A stretch of 64,000 nucleotides of DNA from UBA7803 sp040219135 (lineage in GTDB: Bacteria > Pseudomonadota > Gammaproteobacteria > Pseudomonadales > Azotimanducaceae). A model generated the notes under the pieces. It saw nothing but the letters and a program-made list of their open reading frames with translations. It was not told where the DNA came from and did no database searches. Below are positions 8,194 through 16,532 of this stretch, piece by piece. The stretch lies in NCBI GenBank assembly GCA_040219135.1, contig JAVJTA010000017.1:603853-667852 (forward strand). Direction: 5' to 3'. Made by a program: the position numbers and the translations under genes. Every line of letters starts with the position of its first letter. Within the stretch, counting starts at the first letter, position 1.

Positions 8194-9218
8194 TCGACGC
8201 GCCGCTCCAGGCCTGCAACACCCTGGGGGTCGCGTCCACGGCGGCGCGCCTCGTCCGCATAGACAGCGAGGCGATACTTCAGGAACTGGTAGTGCAGCGG
8301 CTGCGCCAGCCAGCGGCCGCCCGGGATCCGCTGACGGTCCTCGGCGGCGGGAGCAACGTCGTGCTGAGGAGCCGGCTGCCCGGCCTGGTGGCGCTGATGC
8401 GCCTGCGCGGCGTCCGGATCGATCCGCTCGACGACGGCATGGCCCACGTCACCGCGGCGGCGGGCGAACGCTGGCATGACCTGGTGCGGCGCACCCTCGG
8501 CGGCGGCTGGAGCGGACTGGAGAATCTGGCGTTGATCCCCGGGTCGGTGGGGGCGGCGCCGATTCAGAACATCGGTGCCTACGGGGTGGAGCTGGCCGAA
8601 CGCTTCGTGCGGCTGCGGGCGCTCGACGTCCACAGCGGGCGCGTCGTCGAGTTCGATCGCGCCGCCTGCCGGTTCGGTTACCGGGACAGCGTGTTCAAAC
8701 ATCCGCAGGGTGAGGGGCTGGTCATACTCGACGTTACCCTGACCGTGCAGCGGCACCCTTCTCCTCGGCTGGACTACCCCGACGTGAGCGCCGAGCTATC
8801 TCGGCTCGGCTTGCCGCGACCAACGCCGGTGCAGGTCGCCGAGGCCGTGATCCGGATCCGGCGCGGCAAGCTGCCGGATCCCCGCTACATCGGCAACGTC
8901 GGCAGCTTCTTCAAGAATCCCGTGGTTGGCGCCGCAGCGGTGGAGCGGATCCGACGGCTGCTGCCCACGCTGACGGCCCATCCGGCGCCGGGCGGTCAGC
9001 ACAAGTTGTCCGCCGCCCAGCTCATCGATGCCTGCGGCTGGAAAGGGCGCCGTATCGGGTCGGTGGGCGTTTGGCCGCGTCAGCCGCTGGTCCTGTGCAA
9101 CCTGAACGGGGCGACCGGCGAGCAGGTCCTGGAGGTGGGGGACGCCATTCGTCAGAGCGTGGCCGAACGCTTCGGCGTCGCATTGGCCGTCGAGCCGCAG
9201 GTTCTCGGCGAGGCGTGA
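8190..9218 (+). CDS. murB: UDP-N-acetylenolpyruvoylglucosamine reductase
   Basis: The 342-residue flavoenzyme reduces enolpyruvyl-UDP-GlcNAc to UDP-MurNAc in cytosolic peptidoglycan synthesis. FAD-binding motifs LGGGSNVV and IPGSVGAAPIQNIGAYG are clear. FGYRDSVFK marks the type I MurB found in E. coli, GNVGSFFKNP contains the catalytic Ser, and AVEPQVLG near the end carries the catalytic Glu. It starts with GTG 8190 overlapping the alkB stop by four bases, closing the chain msbA-lpxK/kdsB/alkB/murB, in which neighbours overlap or are two bases apart. Confidence 0.95.
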   Translation: MIDAPLQACNTLGVASTAARLVRIDSEAILQELVVQRLRQPAAARDPLTVLGGGSNVVLRSRLPGLVALMRLRGVRIDPLDDGMAHVTAAAGERWHDLVRRTLGGGWSGLENLALIPGSVGAAPIQNIGAYGVELAERFVRLRALDVHSGRVVEFDRAACRFGYRDSVFKHPQGEGLVILDVTLTVQRHPSPRLDYPDVSAELSRLGLPRPTPVQVAEAVIRIRRGKLPDPRYIGNVGSFFKNPVVGAAAVERIRRLLPTLTAHPAPGGQHKLSAAQLIDACGWKGRRIGSVGVWPRQPLVLCNLNGATGEQVLEVGDAIRQSVAERFGVALAVEPQVLGEA

Positions 9219-9237
9219 TTGGTCGCTTTTCAGGGTA

Positions 9238-9279
9238 GGGACGCCCGGTCAGGGACGCCCGGTCAGGGGCGCCCCATCA
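9238..9279. repeat. Three 14-bp tandem units between murB and rne
   Basis: The unit gggacgcccggtca is present twice without mismatch (9238-9251, 9252-9265), followed by a diverged copy (9266-9279) containing the palindrome ggggcgcccc. The block fills the 74-bp gap between the convergent murB and rne stops and could contribute to transcription termination, but it has no T-run. Confidence 0.8.
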
Positions 9280-9292
9280 GGGCCAGTTGCTT

Positions 9293-12163
9293 TCAGGCTT
9301 TCCCTTCCGCTTTCAGCTTCGCCTCGCGTTGGCGTCGACGCACCTCCCTGGGGTCGTTGTAGGCGCGCTTGGCTTCCGCTTCGTGCTCCGGCGCTGCCTC
9401 GGGCTCTGCTTCCGCCGTGCCGGCGGTCGCTGCGGCGGATGCCGCGACGCCTGCCGCGGGGGATTCGACGGCCGGCTGCCCGGGCGCCTGAACGGCTTCG
9501 GTATCGCCGGCGCTGACGGGCTCGCGTCGTTCCGTATCCGTGGCAGACGCGTCATCCCGATTCGCGCTGGCGGCATCCGCCGGCGGCGCCGGAGTCTGCT
9601 CCGGCGTGACCGGTCGATCGGCGGGCGAACCCGACGACGCGATCGGGCCAGCTTCGGCGTCCGCTGACGCGACCGCTGCAACCGCTGCCGTGCCAGCGGC
9701 GTCCTCGACGGTTACCGGGTCCACGTTCGCCGGCTGTGGTCGCGGCGGCAGCGGTCGGCTGTCATCGAGTTGCGAGCGATCACGTTTCGGCATGCGCTTG
9801 CTCGCCTCGAGCACTTCCGCCGAGGGGCGGCGCTGCTCCAGGGGAATGATCTCCGCTTCGGAGGCGGGCAGGCCGTCGCTTGCGGTGCGGACCGGAGTCT
9901 GCTCGGTCGAATCGTTGGCGGCGTTACGTCCGCGACCCCCCCGGCCACCGCGTCTTCGACGCGGACGGGCATCCCCCTCAGCCCGAGCCTGGGTGTCACC
10001 GTCGTCGCTGCCGCGATCGTCGCGATCGACGTCAGGGTCCGCTCTTGTGGATTCCCGATTGCCGCGTTCCTGGCGATCGCTTTCGGTACTCCGGTCCGTG
10101 CGCGTTTCCCGCTCGGCGCCGCTGTCCTGGGCGCCGCGACGGCTGTCGTCGGCGTCGCGATTCCGTGACCTCGATGGCCGCCGCCGCGAGCGTCGACCGC
10201 CCTCGCGCTGTTCACCGTCCTGGCGCCCGCGGCCGTCGTCGCGTTGCCTGCCACCGGAGTCCTGGACGTCGTTACGGGACGGATCGGACTTCGGGGCTCG
10301 CGCCGGCGGGCGCGTCTCACCGGCTGCCGGTTGCGCCGGCGCCGCCGGTGGCGCCAGGTTCTGGTCGTGGTCGGCAGCCGCCGGTCCGGGACCGAACAGC
10401 GTCGCAGCAATGCGTTTGAAGAGTCCCGGACGCTCGGCGGACGACGCGACCGTGGCGCTCGGAGCCGGATCCGGAGCCGGAGCCGCAGGGGCGGGTGCGG
10501 CTTCCTCCGACTCAGCGGCTTCCGGACGCGGACGCGGCATCGGTTTGCGCGGTGGTATCGTCTGCACCGCCGCCTGGCGGGTCACCGGGCTCGGCTCCGC
10601 AGGCATTTCGAAGTCCACGGGCTGATCGCCCACTTCGGTGAGCTCGTAGCTCAGAGACGCGGTTGCTTCCTCCACCTGATCGTCGCGGATGCGGTGCACC
10701 TCGTAGTGCGGTGTCTCCAGGTTCACGTTCGGCACGATCATGAGATGGGTGCCGGTGCGCTGCTCGATCTGATGGACGTCGCCGCGTTTTTCGTTCAGCA
10801 GGTAGGCGGCGATGTTCAACGGTACCAGTGCCCGGATGATGGAACTGCGTTCCTTGAGCGACTCTTCCTCCATGACCCGAAGAATGGCCAGGGCCAGCGA
10901 GCGGACGTCACGGATGCGGCCCTGTCCGCTGCAGCGCGGGCAGACCTCGGTGGTCAGATCGTCCAGCGACGGCCGCAGCCGTTGCCGTGACATTTCCAGC
11001 AGGCCGAAGCGGGAGATACGCCCGACCTGAACCCGGGCGCGGTCCGCGTCCAGGGCCTCGCGCATCTTGGTTTCGACGGCGCGCTGGTTCTTGGTGCTGG
11101 ACATATCGATGAAGTCGATGACGATCAGGCCGCCGACGTCGCGCAGGCGCAGCTGTCGGGCGATCTCCTCGGCCGCTTCGAGGTTGGTGTTGAGCGCCGT
11201 TTCTTCGATGTCGGCACCCTTGGTCGCACGTGCCGAGTTGATGTCGATCGACACCAGCGCTTCAGTCGGGTCGATCACCAGGGAGCCGCCGGACGGCAGC
11301 CGCAGAGTGTGCTGAAAAGCCATTTCGATCTGGCTCTCGATCTGATAGCGGCTGAACAGAGGTATGGAGTCGGCGTAGAACTTCACCTTGTCCGCGTATT
11401 GCGGCATGACCTGCTCGATGAAGCTGCGGGCCTCGTCGAACGCCTCTTTGCCGTCGATGAGAACCTCGCCGACGTCCTTGCGCAGGTTGTCGCGGATGGC
11501 CCTGACGATGACGTTGTTTTCCTGATAGATGAGTGCCGGCGCTTTCTCTGCAGACTCCGCCTTCTGGATCGCGTCCCACAGCTGCATCAGGTAGTCGAGG
11601 TCCCACTGCAGTTCTTCCGCGCTGCGGCCGACGCCGGCGGTGCGCACGATCACGCCCATTCCCTGTGGGATCTCCAGCTGACCGAGTGCTTCCCGGAGCT
11701 CGTCGCGATCATCCCCCTCGATGCGCCGCGAGATGCCGCCGGCGCGGGGATTGTTCGGCATCAGCACCAGGTAGCGGCCGGCGAGGCTGATGAAGGTGGT
11801 CAGCGCCGCGCCCTTGGTGCCGCGTTCTTCCTTGTCTACCTGGACCAGCACCTGCTGACCTTCGGAGACCAGTTCCTGGATCATCATGCGGCCGCCGTTG
11901 TCGCCACCCTTATCCTTGGCGCTTTCTTTGAAGTACTGGCGGGCGATTTCCTTGAGCGGCAGGAAGCCGTGGCGTTCCGAGCCGAAGTCGACGAAAGCTG
12001 CTTCCAGGCTGGGCTCGACCCGCGTGATACGGGCCTTGTAGATGCTGGCTTTCTTCTGCTCGCGGTCGCGATTCTCGATGTCGAGATCGTAAAGCTTCTG
12101 TCCGTCGACCAGGGCGACGCGCACCTCCTCGGGCTGGCTCGCGTTGATCAGCATTCTCTTCAT
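9293..12163 (-). CDS. rne: Ribonuclease E
   Basis: The 956-residue endoribonuclease initiates mRNA decay and processes rRNA and tRNA. Residues 1 to about 520 are the conserved catalytic core: N-terminal MKRMLINASQPEEVRVALVD, S1 domain (about 38-120), 5'-sensor region, DNase I-like domain with the Mg ligands Asp307 (VSIDINSA) and Asp350 (GGLIVIDF), and the Zn-link CPRCSGQG (Cys408, Cys411). From about 560 on it is a disordered, Arg- and Pro/Ala-rich scaffold with RRRRGGRGGRGRN as a likely RNA-binding segment. The tail would organise a degradosome, but its short linear motifs are too diverged to assign partners. A gaggg sequence precedes ATG 12163. Confidence 0.96.
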   Translation of the reverse strand: MKRMLINASQPEEVRVALVDGQKLYDLDIENRDREQKKASIYKARITRVEPSLEAAFVDFGSERHGFLPLKEIARQYFKESAKDKGGDNGGRMMIQELVSEGQQVLVQVDKEERGTKGAALTTFISLAGRYLVLMPNNPRAGGISRRIEGDDRDELREALGQLEIPQGMGVIVRTAGVGRSAEELQWDLDYLMQLWDAIQKAESAEKAPALIYQENNVIVRAIRDNLRKDVGEVLIDGKEAFDEARSFIEQVMPQYADKVKFYADSIPLFSRYQIESQIEMAFQHTLRLPSGGSLVIDPTEALVSIDINSARATKGADIEETALNTNLEAAEEIARQLRLRDVGGLIVIDFIDMSSTKNQRAVETKMREALDADRARVQVGRISRFGLLEMSRQRLRPSLDDLTTEVCPRCSGQGRIRDVRSLALAILRVMEEESLKERSSIIRALVPLNIAAYLLNEKRGDVHQIEQRTGTHLMIVPNVNLETPHYEVHRIRDDQVEEATASLSYELTEVGDQPVDFEMPAEPSPVTRQAAVQTIPPRKPMPRPRPEAAESEEAAPAPAAPAPDPAPSATVASSAERPGLFKRIAATLFGPGPAAADHDQNLAPPAAPAQPAAGETRPPARAPKSDPSRNDVQDSGGRQRDDGRGRQDGEQREGGRRSRRRPSRSRNRDADDSRRGAQDSGAERETRTDRSTESDRQERGNRESTRADPDVDRDDRGSDDGDTQARAEGDARPRRRRGGRGGRGRNAANDSTEQTPVRTASDGLPASEAEIIPLEQRRPSAEVLEASKRMPKRDRSQLDDSRPLPPRPQPANVDPVTVEDAAGTAAVAAVASADAEAGPIASSGSPADRPVTPEQTPAPPADAASANRDDASATDTERREPVSAGDTEAVQAPGQPAVESPAAGVAASAAATAGTAEAEPEAAPEHEAEAKRAYNDPREVRRRQREAKLKAEGKA

Positions 12164-12183
12164 GGTTGTCGAATCCCTCTAGT

Positions 12184-12200
12184 GGGTGCCATCGGCACCC
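12184..12200 (-). promoter_or_regulatory. Perfect hairpin just upstream of the rne ribosome-binding site
   Basis: GGGTGCC and GGCACCC pair perfectly around a three-base loop, ending about 20 bases before the rne ATG on the minus strand. Such a stem could influence translation or be a self-recognition element for RNase E autoregulation; that role is inference from the E. coli precedent. No T-run follows, so it is not a terminator. Confidence 0.5.
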
Positions 12201-12991
12201 GTGTTGCCGGAAGGCGATTGCGCAGGCGAGGGACGGTCAGAGGACGCGGTGTGCGGACAGGCGGCTCGACTCGGCATGATTCCCGCGCCGTCCGGTAACG
12301 TACCGGTGGCGCGGTGCTGGAACGCTCGGCGTGGCGTCCGGACCGGAATTTCCGACAAGCACCGCGGTGCTTCAGCTAACGGGGCGCGCTGCCTGTCCGG
12401 CGGGCGCGGGAGCGCCGGCGCGATACTGCGCGCGCCGGATAGGTTCACTCGTGCCGTGCTCTGTGGCGTCGGGGTGCATCCGATTCGATCTCGTCATTGC
12501 CGGCGGAACGGCCTCTGGCCGGGCCGCCGGCCACGGTACTGTCCGTCGATCGATGTCCGATCGGGGACATGGTGGAACGTTGCCTCGTCGTTCGTTGCCT
12601 TGTCGTTCGTCGTACCCTGGGGCACAACCCGGCAGAATCGTTCGGTTCGGGGATTTCATCGCCGCCGCCGCCTCTGCCGTCGTCTTGTCCTGTCTCGCTG
12701 TCGTCCTGTGCCGTGCCTGGCCACCGTCTCCGATCGGAAGATCCGTAGCGAAGTGGTGGCCGCATCGGGCGCACGCAACTGGCGTGGCCGGATGCCGCTG
12801 GCCTAGTTGAATACGCCGTCGAGCGTGGCCTGCTCCGCAACCGGCGGTCGGCCGAGTGGGCTCGAATGCAATTCGCCTTACCGTTGGCTTATCCGTTTCA
12901 CTCGTGGATGGTCTTCCGAGTGATTCCTGTTTACCCTCGTCCGCTGCCGCTACGGTGTTGAGCCGGACGGTCGTTCGGAAGTGGCCGCGGA

Positions 12992-13020
12992 ATACTAGCA
13001 GTCCCAGGTAAGTGCTTCAA
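12992..13020 (-). promoter_or_regulatory. Candidate sigma70 promoter for rne
   Basis: On the minus strand TTGAAG (13020-13015) and TAGTAT (12997-12992) are 17 bases apart, each matching four of six consensus positions, in the only AT-rich part of the region. It would place transcription start near 12985. Confidence 0.35.
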
Positions 13021-13070
13021 ACCCCTAAAAAAATTTTGGTCCAGATTTCCGCCGATCACGGCTGGACGCG

Positions 13071-14027
13071 ATGACCTGCAGCGAACCTGGTGGGACCGGC
13101 GTGCGCTACCTGACCGTGCGCCAGGACGACCGGCAGCGGGTGGACAATTTTCTGCTTCGGGAGCTCAAGGGACTGCCCCGCAGCCGCATCTACCAGATGC
13201 TGCGCAAAGGCGAGGTGCGGGTGAACGGTGGTCGGGTCAAGCCGACCCATCGCCTGGCGGTGGGCGATCAGGTCAGAATCCCGCCGGTGCACGGGCTGCC
13301 GGGGGCCGGAGCCGATGCTCCCGCGTTCATCGGCGATGCGGTCCTCGGCACGCTGGAGGAGGCCGTGGTTTTCGAAGACGAAGACCTGCTGGTGATCAAC
13401 AAGCCCGCCGGCATGCCGGTCCACGGTGGCAGCGGATTGGCGTTCGGTGCCATCGAGGCGCTGCGACGGCTGCGGCCGGGCACGGACCTCGAACTCGTCC
13501 ATCGCCTGGATCGCGATACCTCGGGGTGCCTGCTGGTGGCAAAATCGCGCTCCCGGCTGCTCGAGCTGCATCGGGCGCTCCGGGAACGAGAAGTCAAGAA
13601 AGACTACAGTCTGATCGTGCTTGGCCTCTGGCCGCGGCGCACCACGACGGTGCAGTTGCCGCTGAAGCGGTACCTGACCGCTTCCGGTGAGCGGCGTGTC
13701 CGCGTGGCCGATGATGGCAAGCCCAGCCGCACCGATTTCGAGATCCGCGAGCGCGGCGCCGCGGCGACCCTGCTCAGCGCCCGTCTGCACACCGGCCGTA
13801 CCCATCAGATCCGCGTCCACGCCTGCGCCACCGGCCACCCGGTGGCCGGCGACGTCAAGTACTCGAGTCCCCGGCAGCAGGGCGCCGTGGCCGCCTGCGG
13901 CGTGCACCGCCTGTGCCTGCACGCCGCTGAACTGGTGGTCGTGATCGGCGGCCGGAAGCACCGGTTCAGCGCACCGCTGCCCGCCGACCTGATTGCCGCC
14001 TGGGAGGCGCTGGGCTCAGTCGGATGA
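13071..14027 (+). CDS. rluC: 23S rRNA pseudouridine synthase RluC
   Basis: The 318-residue enzyme isomerises uridines 955, 2504 and 2580 (E. coli numbering) of 23S rRNA. An S4 RNA-binding domain occupies about residues 20-85 (RVDNFLLRELKGLPRSRIYQ), followed by the RluA-type catalytic domain with HRLDRDTSG, whose second Asp is catalytic. VRVNGGRVKPTHRLAVGDQV is RluC-like rather than RluD-like, and position divergent from rne is the classical rluC place. ATG 13071 is the only plausible start; no strong Shine-Dalgarno is visible. Its last 12 bases overlap the convergent yceF gene. Confidence 0.93.
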   Translation: MTCSEPGGTGVRYLTVRQDDRQRVDNFLLRELKGLPRSRIYQMLRKGEVRVNGGRVKPTHRLAVGDQVRIPPVHGLPGAGADAPAFIGDAVLGTLEEAVVFEDEDLLVINKPAGMPVHGGSGLAFGAIEALRRLRPGTDLELVHRLDRDTSGCLLVAKSRSRLLELHRALREREVKKDYSLIVLGLWPRRTTTVQLPLKRYLTASGERRVRVADDGKPSRTDFEIRERGAAATLLSARLHTGRTHQIRVHACATGHPVAGDVKYSSPRQQGAVAACGVHRLCLHAAELVVVIGGRKHRFSAPLPADLIAAWEALGSVG

Positions 14028-14612
14028 AGCCGAATCGAGCACCGGCAACCCGGCGGCGCGGAGCATGCGGCACAGAGCGATCAGCGGCAGGCCGATCAGT
14101 GCAGTCGGGTCCTCGCCGCCGATGGCATCGAACAGGGCGATCCCCAGACCTTCCGATTTGAAGGCGCCGGCGCAATCGAGGGGCTGCTCCCGCGCCACGT
14201 AGTCGGCAATCTCGTCGACCTCGAGGCGACGGAAGCGTACCGGAGTGGTCACCAGCGCCGACTGGGATTCGACAGACGCCGCATCGAGCAGACACAGTCC
14301 GGTGAGAAACGTCACGGTTCTGCCGGACAGCGCGGTCAGCTGTGCTCGAGCACGCTCCTCGGTTCCCGGTTTGCCGAGCAGCTCGGTACCACAGACGGCA
14401 AGCTGATCGGAGCCGATGATCAGGGCGTCGGGATAGTGCGCGGCTACCGCAGTCGCCTTTTCGCAGGCCAGACGGACGACGAGCTCGCCGGCGTCCTCGC
14501 CGGGGAGCGCGGATTCGTCTATCTCAGGAGCACGGCTTTCGAAGGGAATCCCCAGGCGTGCGAGGAGCTCGGCGCGGTAGCGCGAAGACGACGCAAGAAC
14601 GAGTTCTCTCAC
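14016..14612 (-). CDS. yceF: Maf-family nucleotide pyrophosphatase (YceF type)
   Basis: The 198-residue protein belongs to the Maf/HAM1-like family of nucleoside triphosphate pyrophosphatases; E. coli YceF acts on m7GTP. The N-terminal LASSSRYRAELLARLGI motif, the central GSDQLAV and the conserved G-KPG-TEERARAQL segment are seen, with FKSEGLGIALFDAIGGEDPTA at the end typical of the YceF subgroup. It starts with GTG 14612 behind a tggag Shine-Dalgarno. In Pseudomonas two extra genes (a HAD hydrolase and sppA) separate rluC and maf; here the two genes are adjacent and convergent. Confidence 0.9.
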   Translation of the reverse strand: MRELVLASSSRYRAELLARLGIPFESRAPEIDESALPGEDAGELVVRLACEKATAVAAHYPDALIIGSDQLAVCGTELLGKPGTEERARAQLTALSGRTVTFLTGLCLLDAASVESQSALVTTPVRFRRLEVDEIADYVAREQPLDCAGAFKSEGLGIALFDAIGGEDPTALIGLPLIALCRMLRAAGLPVLDSASSD

Positions 14613-14681
14613 CGTAAGGCTCCAGGGAAAATCTTCTGTGATTCTAATCGGTTAGAGCTGTTCTGGTGGACGAGATTGTGC

Positions 14682-14710
14682 TTTACAGCGGCGCTTGCGG
14701 TACCTATGAT
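14682..14710 (+). promoter_or_regulatory. Strong sigma70-type promoter of the yceD-rpmF-fab operon
   Basis: TTTACA (14682-14687), a 17-base spacer and TATGAT (14705-14710) match consensus at five of six positions in both hexamers. The predicted start near 14717 lies downstream of two in-frame ATG codons (14706, 14709) and only about four bases before ATG 14721, which helps choose the yceD start. Confidence 0.65.
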
Positions 14711-14720
14711 GGCGCCCGCC

Positions 14721-15251
14721 ATGAGTACCGGTCCTGACGAGCGTCTGCCATTCCGTGATCTGGCGGGGCAGGGCGCACGGATCGTGCGCACACTGGCGCC
14801 GGATGCGCTGCCACGCCTCGCCGCCATTGCATCCGGTCGGCGGGAACTTCGCATCGACATGACATTCACCCTGGACGCCGACCGACGGCCCTGGGTGCGC
14901 GGCACCGCGGATACGGCGATTTCGGCGACCTGCCAGCGCTGTCTGGAACGTTTCGATCAGAACATGCTCGTCGACTTCGAGCTCTGCATCGTCGCCGATC
15001 CGGATCTTGCCAGCGCGCTTGCCGACGGCGTCGACGTGCTGGTTGCCGAAGACGACACGGTGACCGTGGCTCAGGTGATCGAAGACGAGTTGCTGCTCGC
15101 GCTGCCCGAGCGGCTGTGTCGAGAGGATCCTTGCCCGTACGCGCCGGTGCTGAGCTACCCGGCCGACGAGGCGCCGCAGCCGGCGCCGGAAGACAATCCG
15201 TTTCACGTGCTGGCGTCGCTGAAGCGCGCGGCCGGTGAATCGACAGACTGA
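14721..15251 (+). CDS. yceD: DUF177 family protein YceD
   Basis: This 176-residue protein belongs to the YceD/DUF177 family, co-transcribed with rpmF across bacteria and implicated in 23S rRNA accumulation. The family motif ATCQRCLERF (a CxxC pair) is near the middle, and DNPFHVLASLKR at the C-terminus is nearly identical in the E. coli protein. ATG 14721 is chosen because the upstream promoter would start transcription after the other two in-frame ATGs. No Shine-Dalgarno is visible, and the mRNA would be nearly leaderless. rpmF follows 24 bases after the stop. Confidence 0.88.
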   Translation: MSTGPDERLPFRDLAGQGARIVRTLAPDALPRLAAIASGRRELRIDMTFTLDADRRPWVRGTADTAISATCQRCLERFDQNMLVDFELCIVADPDLASALADGVDVLVAEDDTVTVAQVIEDELLLALPERLCREDPCPYAPVLSYPADEAPQPAPEDNPFHVLASLKRAAGESTD

Positions 15252-15275
15252 CCAATCGTTACTGGAGCCCCGCTA

Positions 15276-15452
15276 ATGGCCGTTCAGCAGAACAAGAAGT
15301 CCCGCGCCCGTCGCGACATGCGTCGTTCCCACGACGCCCTCTCCGGGCCGGCATTGTCCATCGAGCCGACGTCCGGCGAAACCCATCGCCGGCATCACGT
15401 CAGCGCCGAAGGCTTCTACCGCGGCAAAAAGGTCGTCGAAAGCGCCGACTAG
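15276..15452 (+). CDS. rpmF: 50S ribosomal protein L32
   Basis: The 58-residue basic protein starts MAVQQNKKSRARRDMRRSHD, the L32 signature, and ends HRRHHVSAEGFYRGKKVVES. It lacks the Zn-binding cysteines found in some L32 paralogues, as does E. coli L32. A ctggag Shine-Dalgarno precedes ATG 15276. It sits in the conserved yceD-rpmF pair, but plsX, which normally follows, is missing and fabD is next. Confidence 0.97.
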   Translation: MAVQQNKKSRARRDMRRSHDALSGPALSIEPTSGETHRRHHVSAEGFYRGKKVVESAD

Positions 15453-15599
15453 CAGCGGGCCCACCGGGCGCGCCGGTAATCCCCGGAGCTATACTGGCGC
15501 GAACTGTGCCGCATCGCGGCGGCCCTGCGGTATCCGGGCATCACTCAGAGCTATCATGACCGCGCCGCGTCTGCGCGCGCAGAGAACGAGGAGGTGCCG
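15453..15599. other. 147-bp rpmF-fabD gap where plsX is usually found
   Basis: No coding remnant of plsX or fabH is recognisable. Two -10-like hexamers occur, TATACT (15490-15495) and TATCAT (15552-15557), neither with a convincing -35, so a secondary fabD promoter is possible. The fabD Shine-Dalgarno (gaggagg) ends the region. Confidence 0.6.
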
Positions 15600-16532
15600 A
15601 TGTCGCTCGGCTTCGTGTTCCCCGGCCAGGGCTCTCAGGCGGTCGGCATGCTGGCCGATCTGGCCGCCGAGTACCCGCAGATTCAATCCCACTTCGACGA
15701 GGCGGGCGACGCCATCGGCCAGCCTCTGTGGCAGATCGTGAGTTCCGGTCCGGACGAAGCGCTGGTGCGCACGGAAATCACCCAGCCGGCCATTCTCACC
15801 GCCAGCGTCGCGCTCTGGTCGGTGTGGCGTGACCTCGGCGGCGAACGGCCGGCCTGCCTCGCGGGACACAGCCTCGGCGAGTATTCGGCGCTGGTGTGCG
15901 CCGGCGCCCTGTCGTTTGCGGACGCGGTCCGCCTGGTCAACCGGCGCGGCCAGTTGATGCAGGCCGCAGTGCCTCAGGGAGAGGGTGCGATGGCGGCGAT
16001 ACTCGGCCTCGAGGATGATCAGGTCGAAGCGGTGTGCGCGGAGGTCGACGGCGTCGTGTCGGCGGCGAACTACAACGCGCCCGGGCAGGTGGTGATCGCC
16101 GGTAGCGCTGCGTCCGTCGCGGCTGCCGCCGAGCGCTGCAAGGAAGCGGGCGCCCGTCGCGCTGCTCTGCTTCCGGTGAGTGGTCCGTTCCACTGCGCGC
16201 TGATGAAGCCGGCACAGCAGGCGTTTGCCGCCGATCTCGATGCGGTGAGACTGGTGGCGCCGGAGATTCCCGTGGTACAGAACGTGGACGCGGCCGTCGC
16301 CGCCGACCTCGACGAGCTGCGGCGCAAGCTGCTCGAGCAGATCTCCCAGCCGGTGCAGTGGACCGCCTGTGTCCAGACGATGGTCGAACGAGGCGTCGAT
16401 CGGCTGATCGAGTGCGGCCCGGGAAGGGTTCTCTCGGGGCTGGTAAAACGTATCGACAAGTCCGTCGCCACAGCTGCGCTCGGCAGCCTCGATGGTCTCA
16501 ACGCAGCGCTCGGGCGGGGGTCGACAACATGA
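15600..16532 (+). CDS. fabD: Malonyl-CoA:ACP transacylase
   Basis: The 310-residue enzyme loads malonate onto ACP for type II fatty acid synthesis. Visible are FPGQGSQAVGM near the N-terminus, GHSLGEYSAL with the nucleophile Ser91, and GPFHCALM with catalytic His198. ATG 15600 follows an excellent Shine-Dalgarno (gaggagg, five-base spacing); the GTG at 15594 lies inside that sequence and is rejected. The stop overlaps the fabG ATG by four bases. Confidence 0.96.
   Translation: MSLGFVFPGQGSQAVGMLADLAAEYPQIQSHFDEAGDAIGQPLWQIVSSGPDEALVRTEITQPAILTASVALWSVWRDLGGERPACLAGHSLGEYSALVCAGALSFADAVRLVNRRGQLMQAAVPQGEGAMAAILGLEDDQVEAVCAEVDGVVSAANYNAPGQVVIAGSAASVAAAAERCKEAGARRAALLPVSGPFHCALMKPAQQAFAADLDAVRLVAPEIPVVQNVDAAVAADLDELRRKLLEQISQPVQWTACVQTMVERGVDRLIECGPGRVLSGLVKRIDKSVATAALGSLDGLNAALGRGSTT

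Larger units (their letters stand above)
12164..13070. other. 907-bp region between divergent rne and rluC, no supported gene
   Basis: Open frames on both strands here are short, low-complexity and without family resemblance; I see no gene. Most of the region is GC-rich and repetitive in texture (for example tcgttgcc-type runs near 12580-12610). The only AT-rich part is 12985-13050, where promoters for both flanking genes would be expected. If the candidate rne promoter at 12992-13020 is used, rne has an exceptionally long leader of over 800 nt. The E. coli rne leader is about 360 nt and mediates autoregulation. Confidence 0.6.

Noticed and set aside
12186..12810. Open frames of 206 and 159 codons in the rne-rluC gap
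   Set aside because: Composition is low-complexity, there is no ribosome-binding site and no family resemblance, and the opposite strand shows equal frames; it is treated as leader/intergenic.
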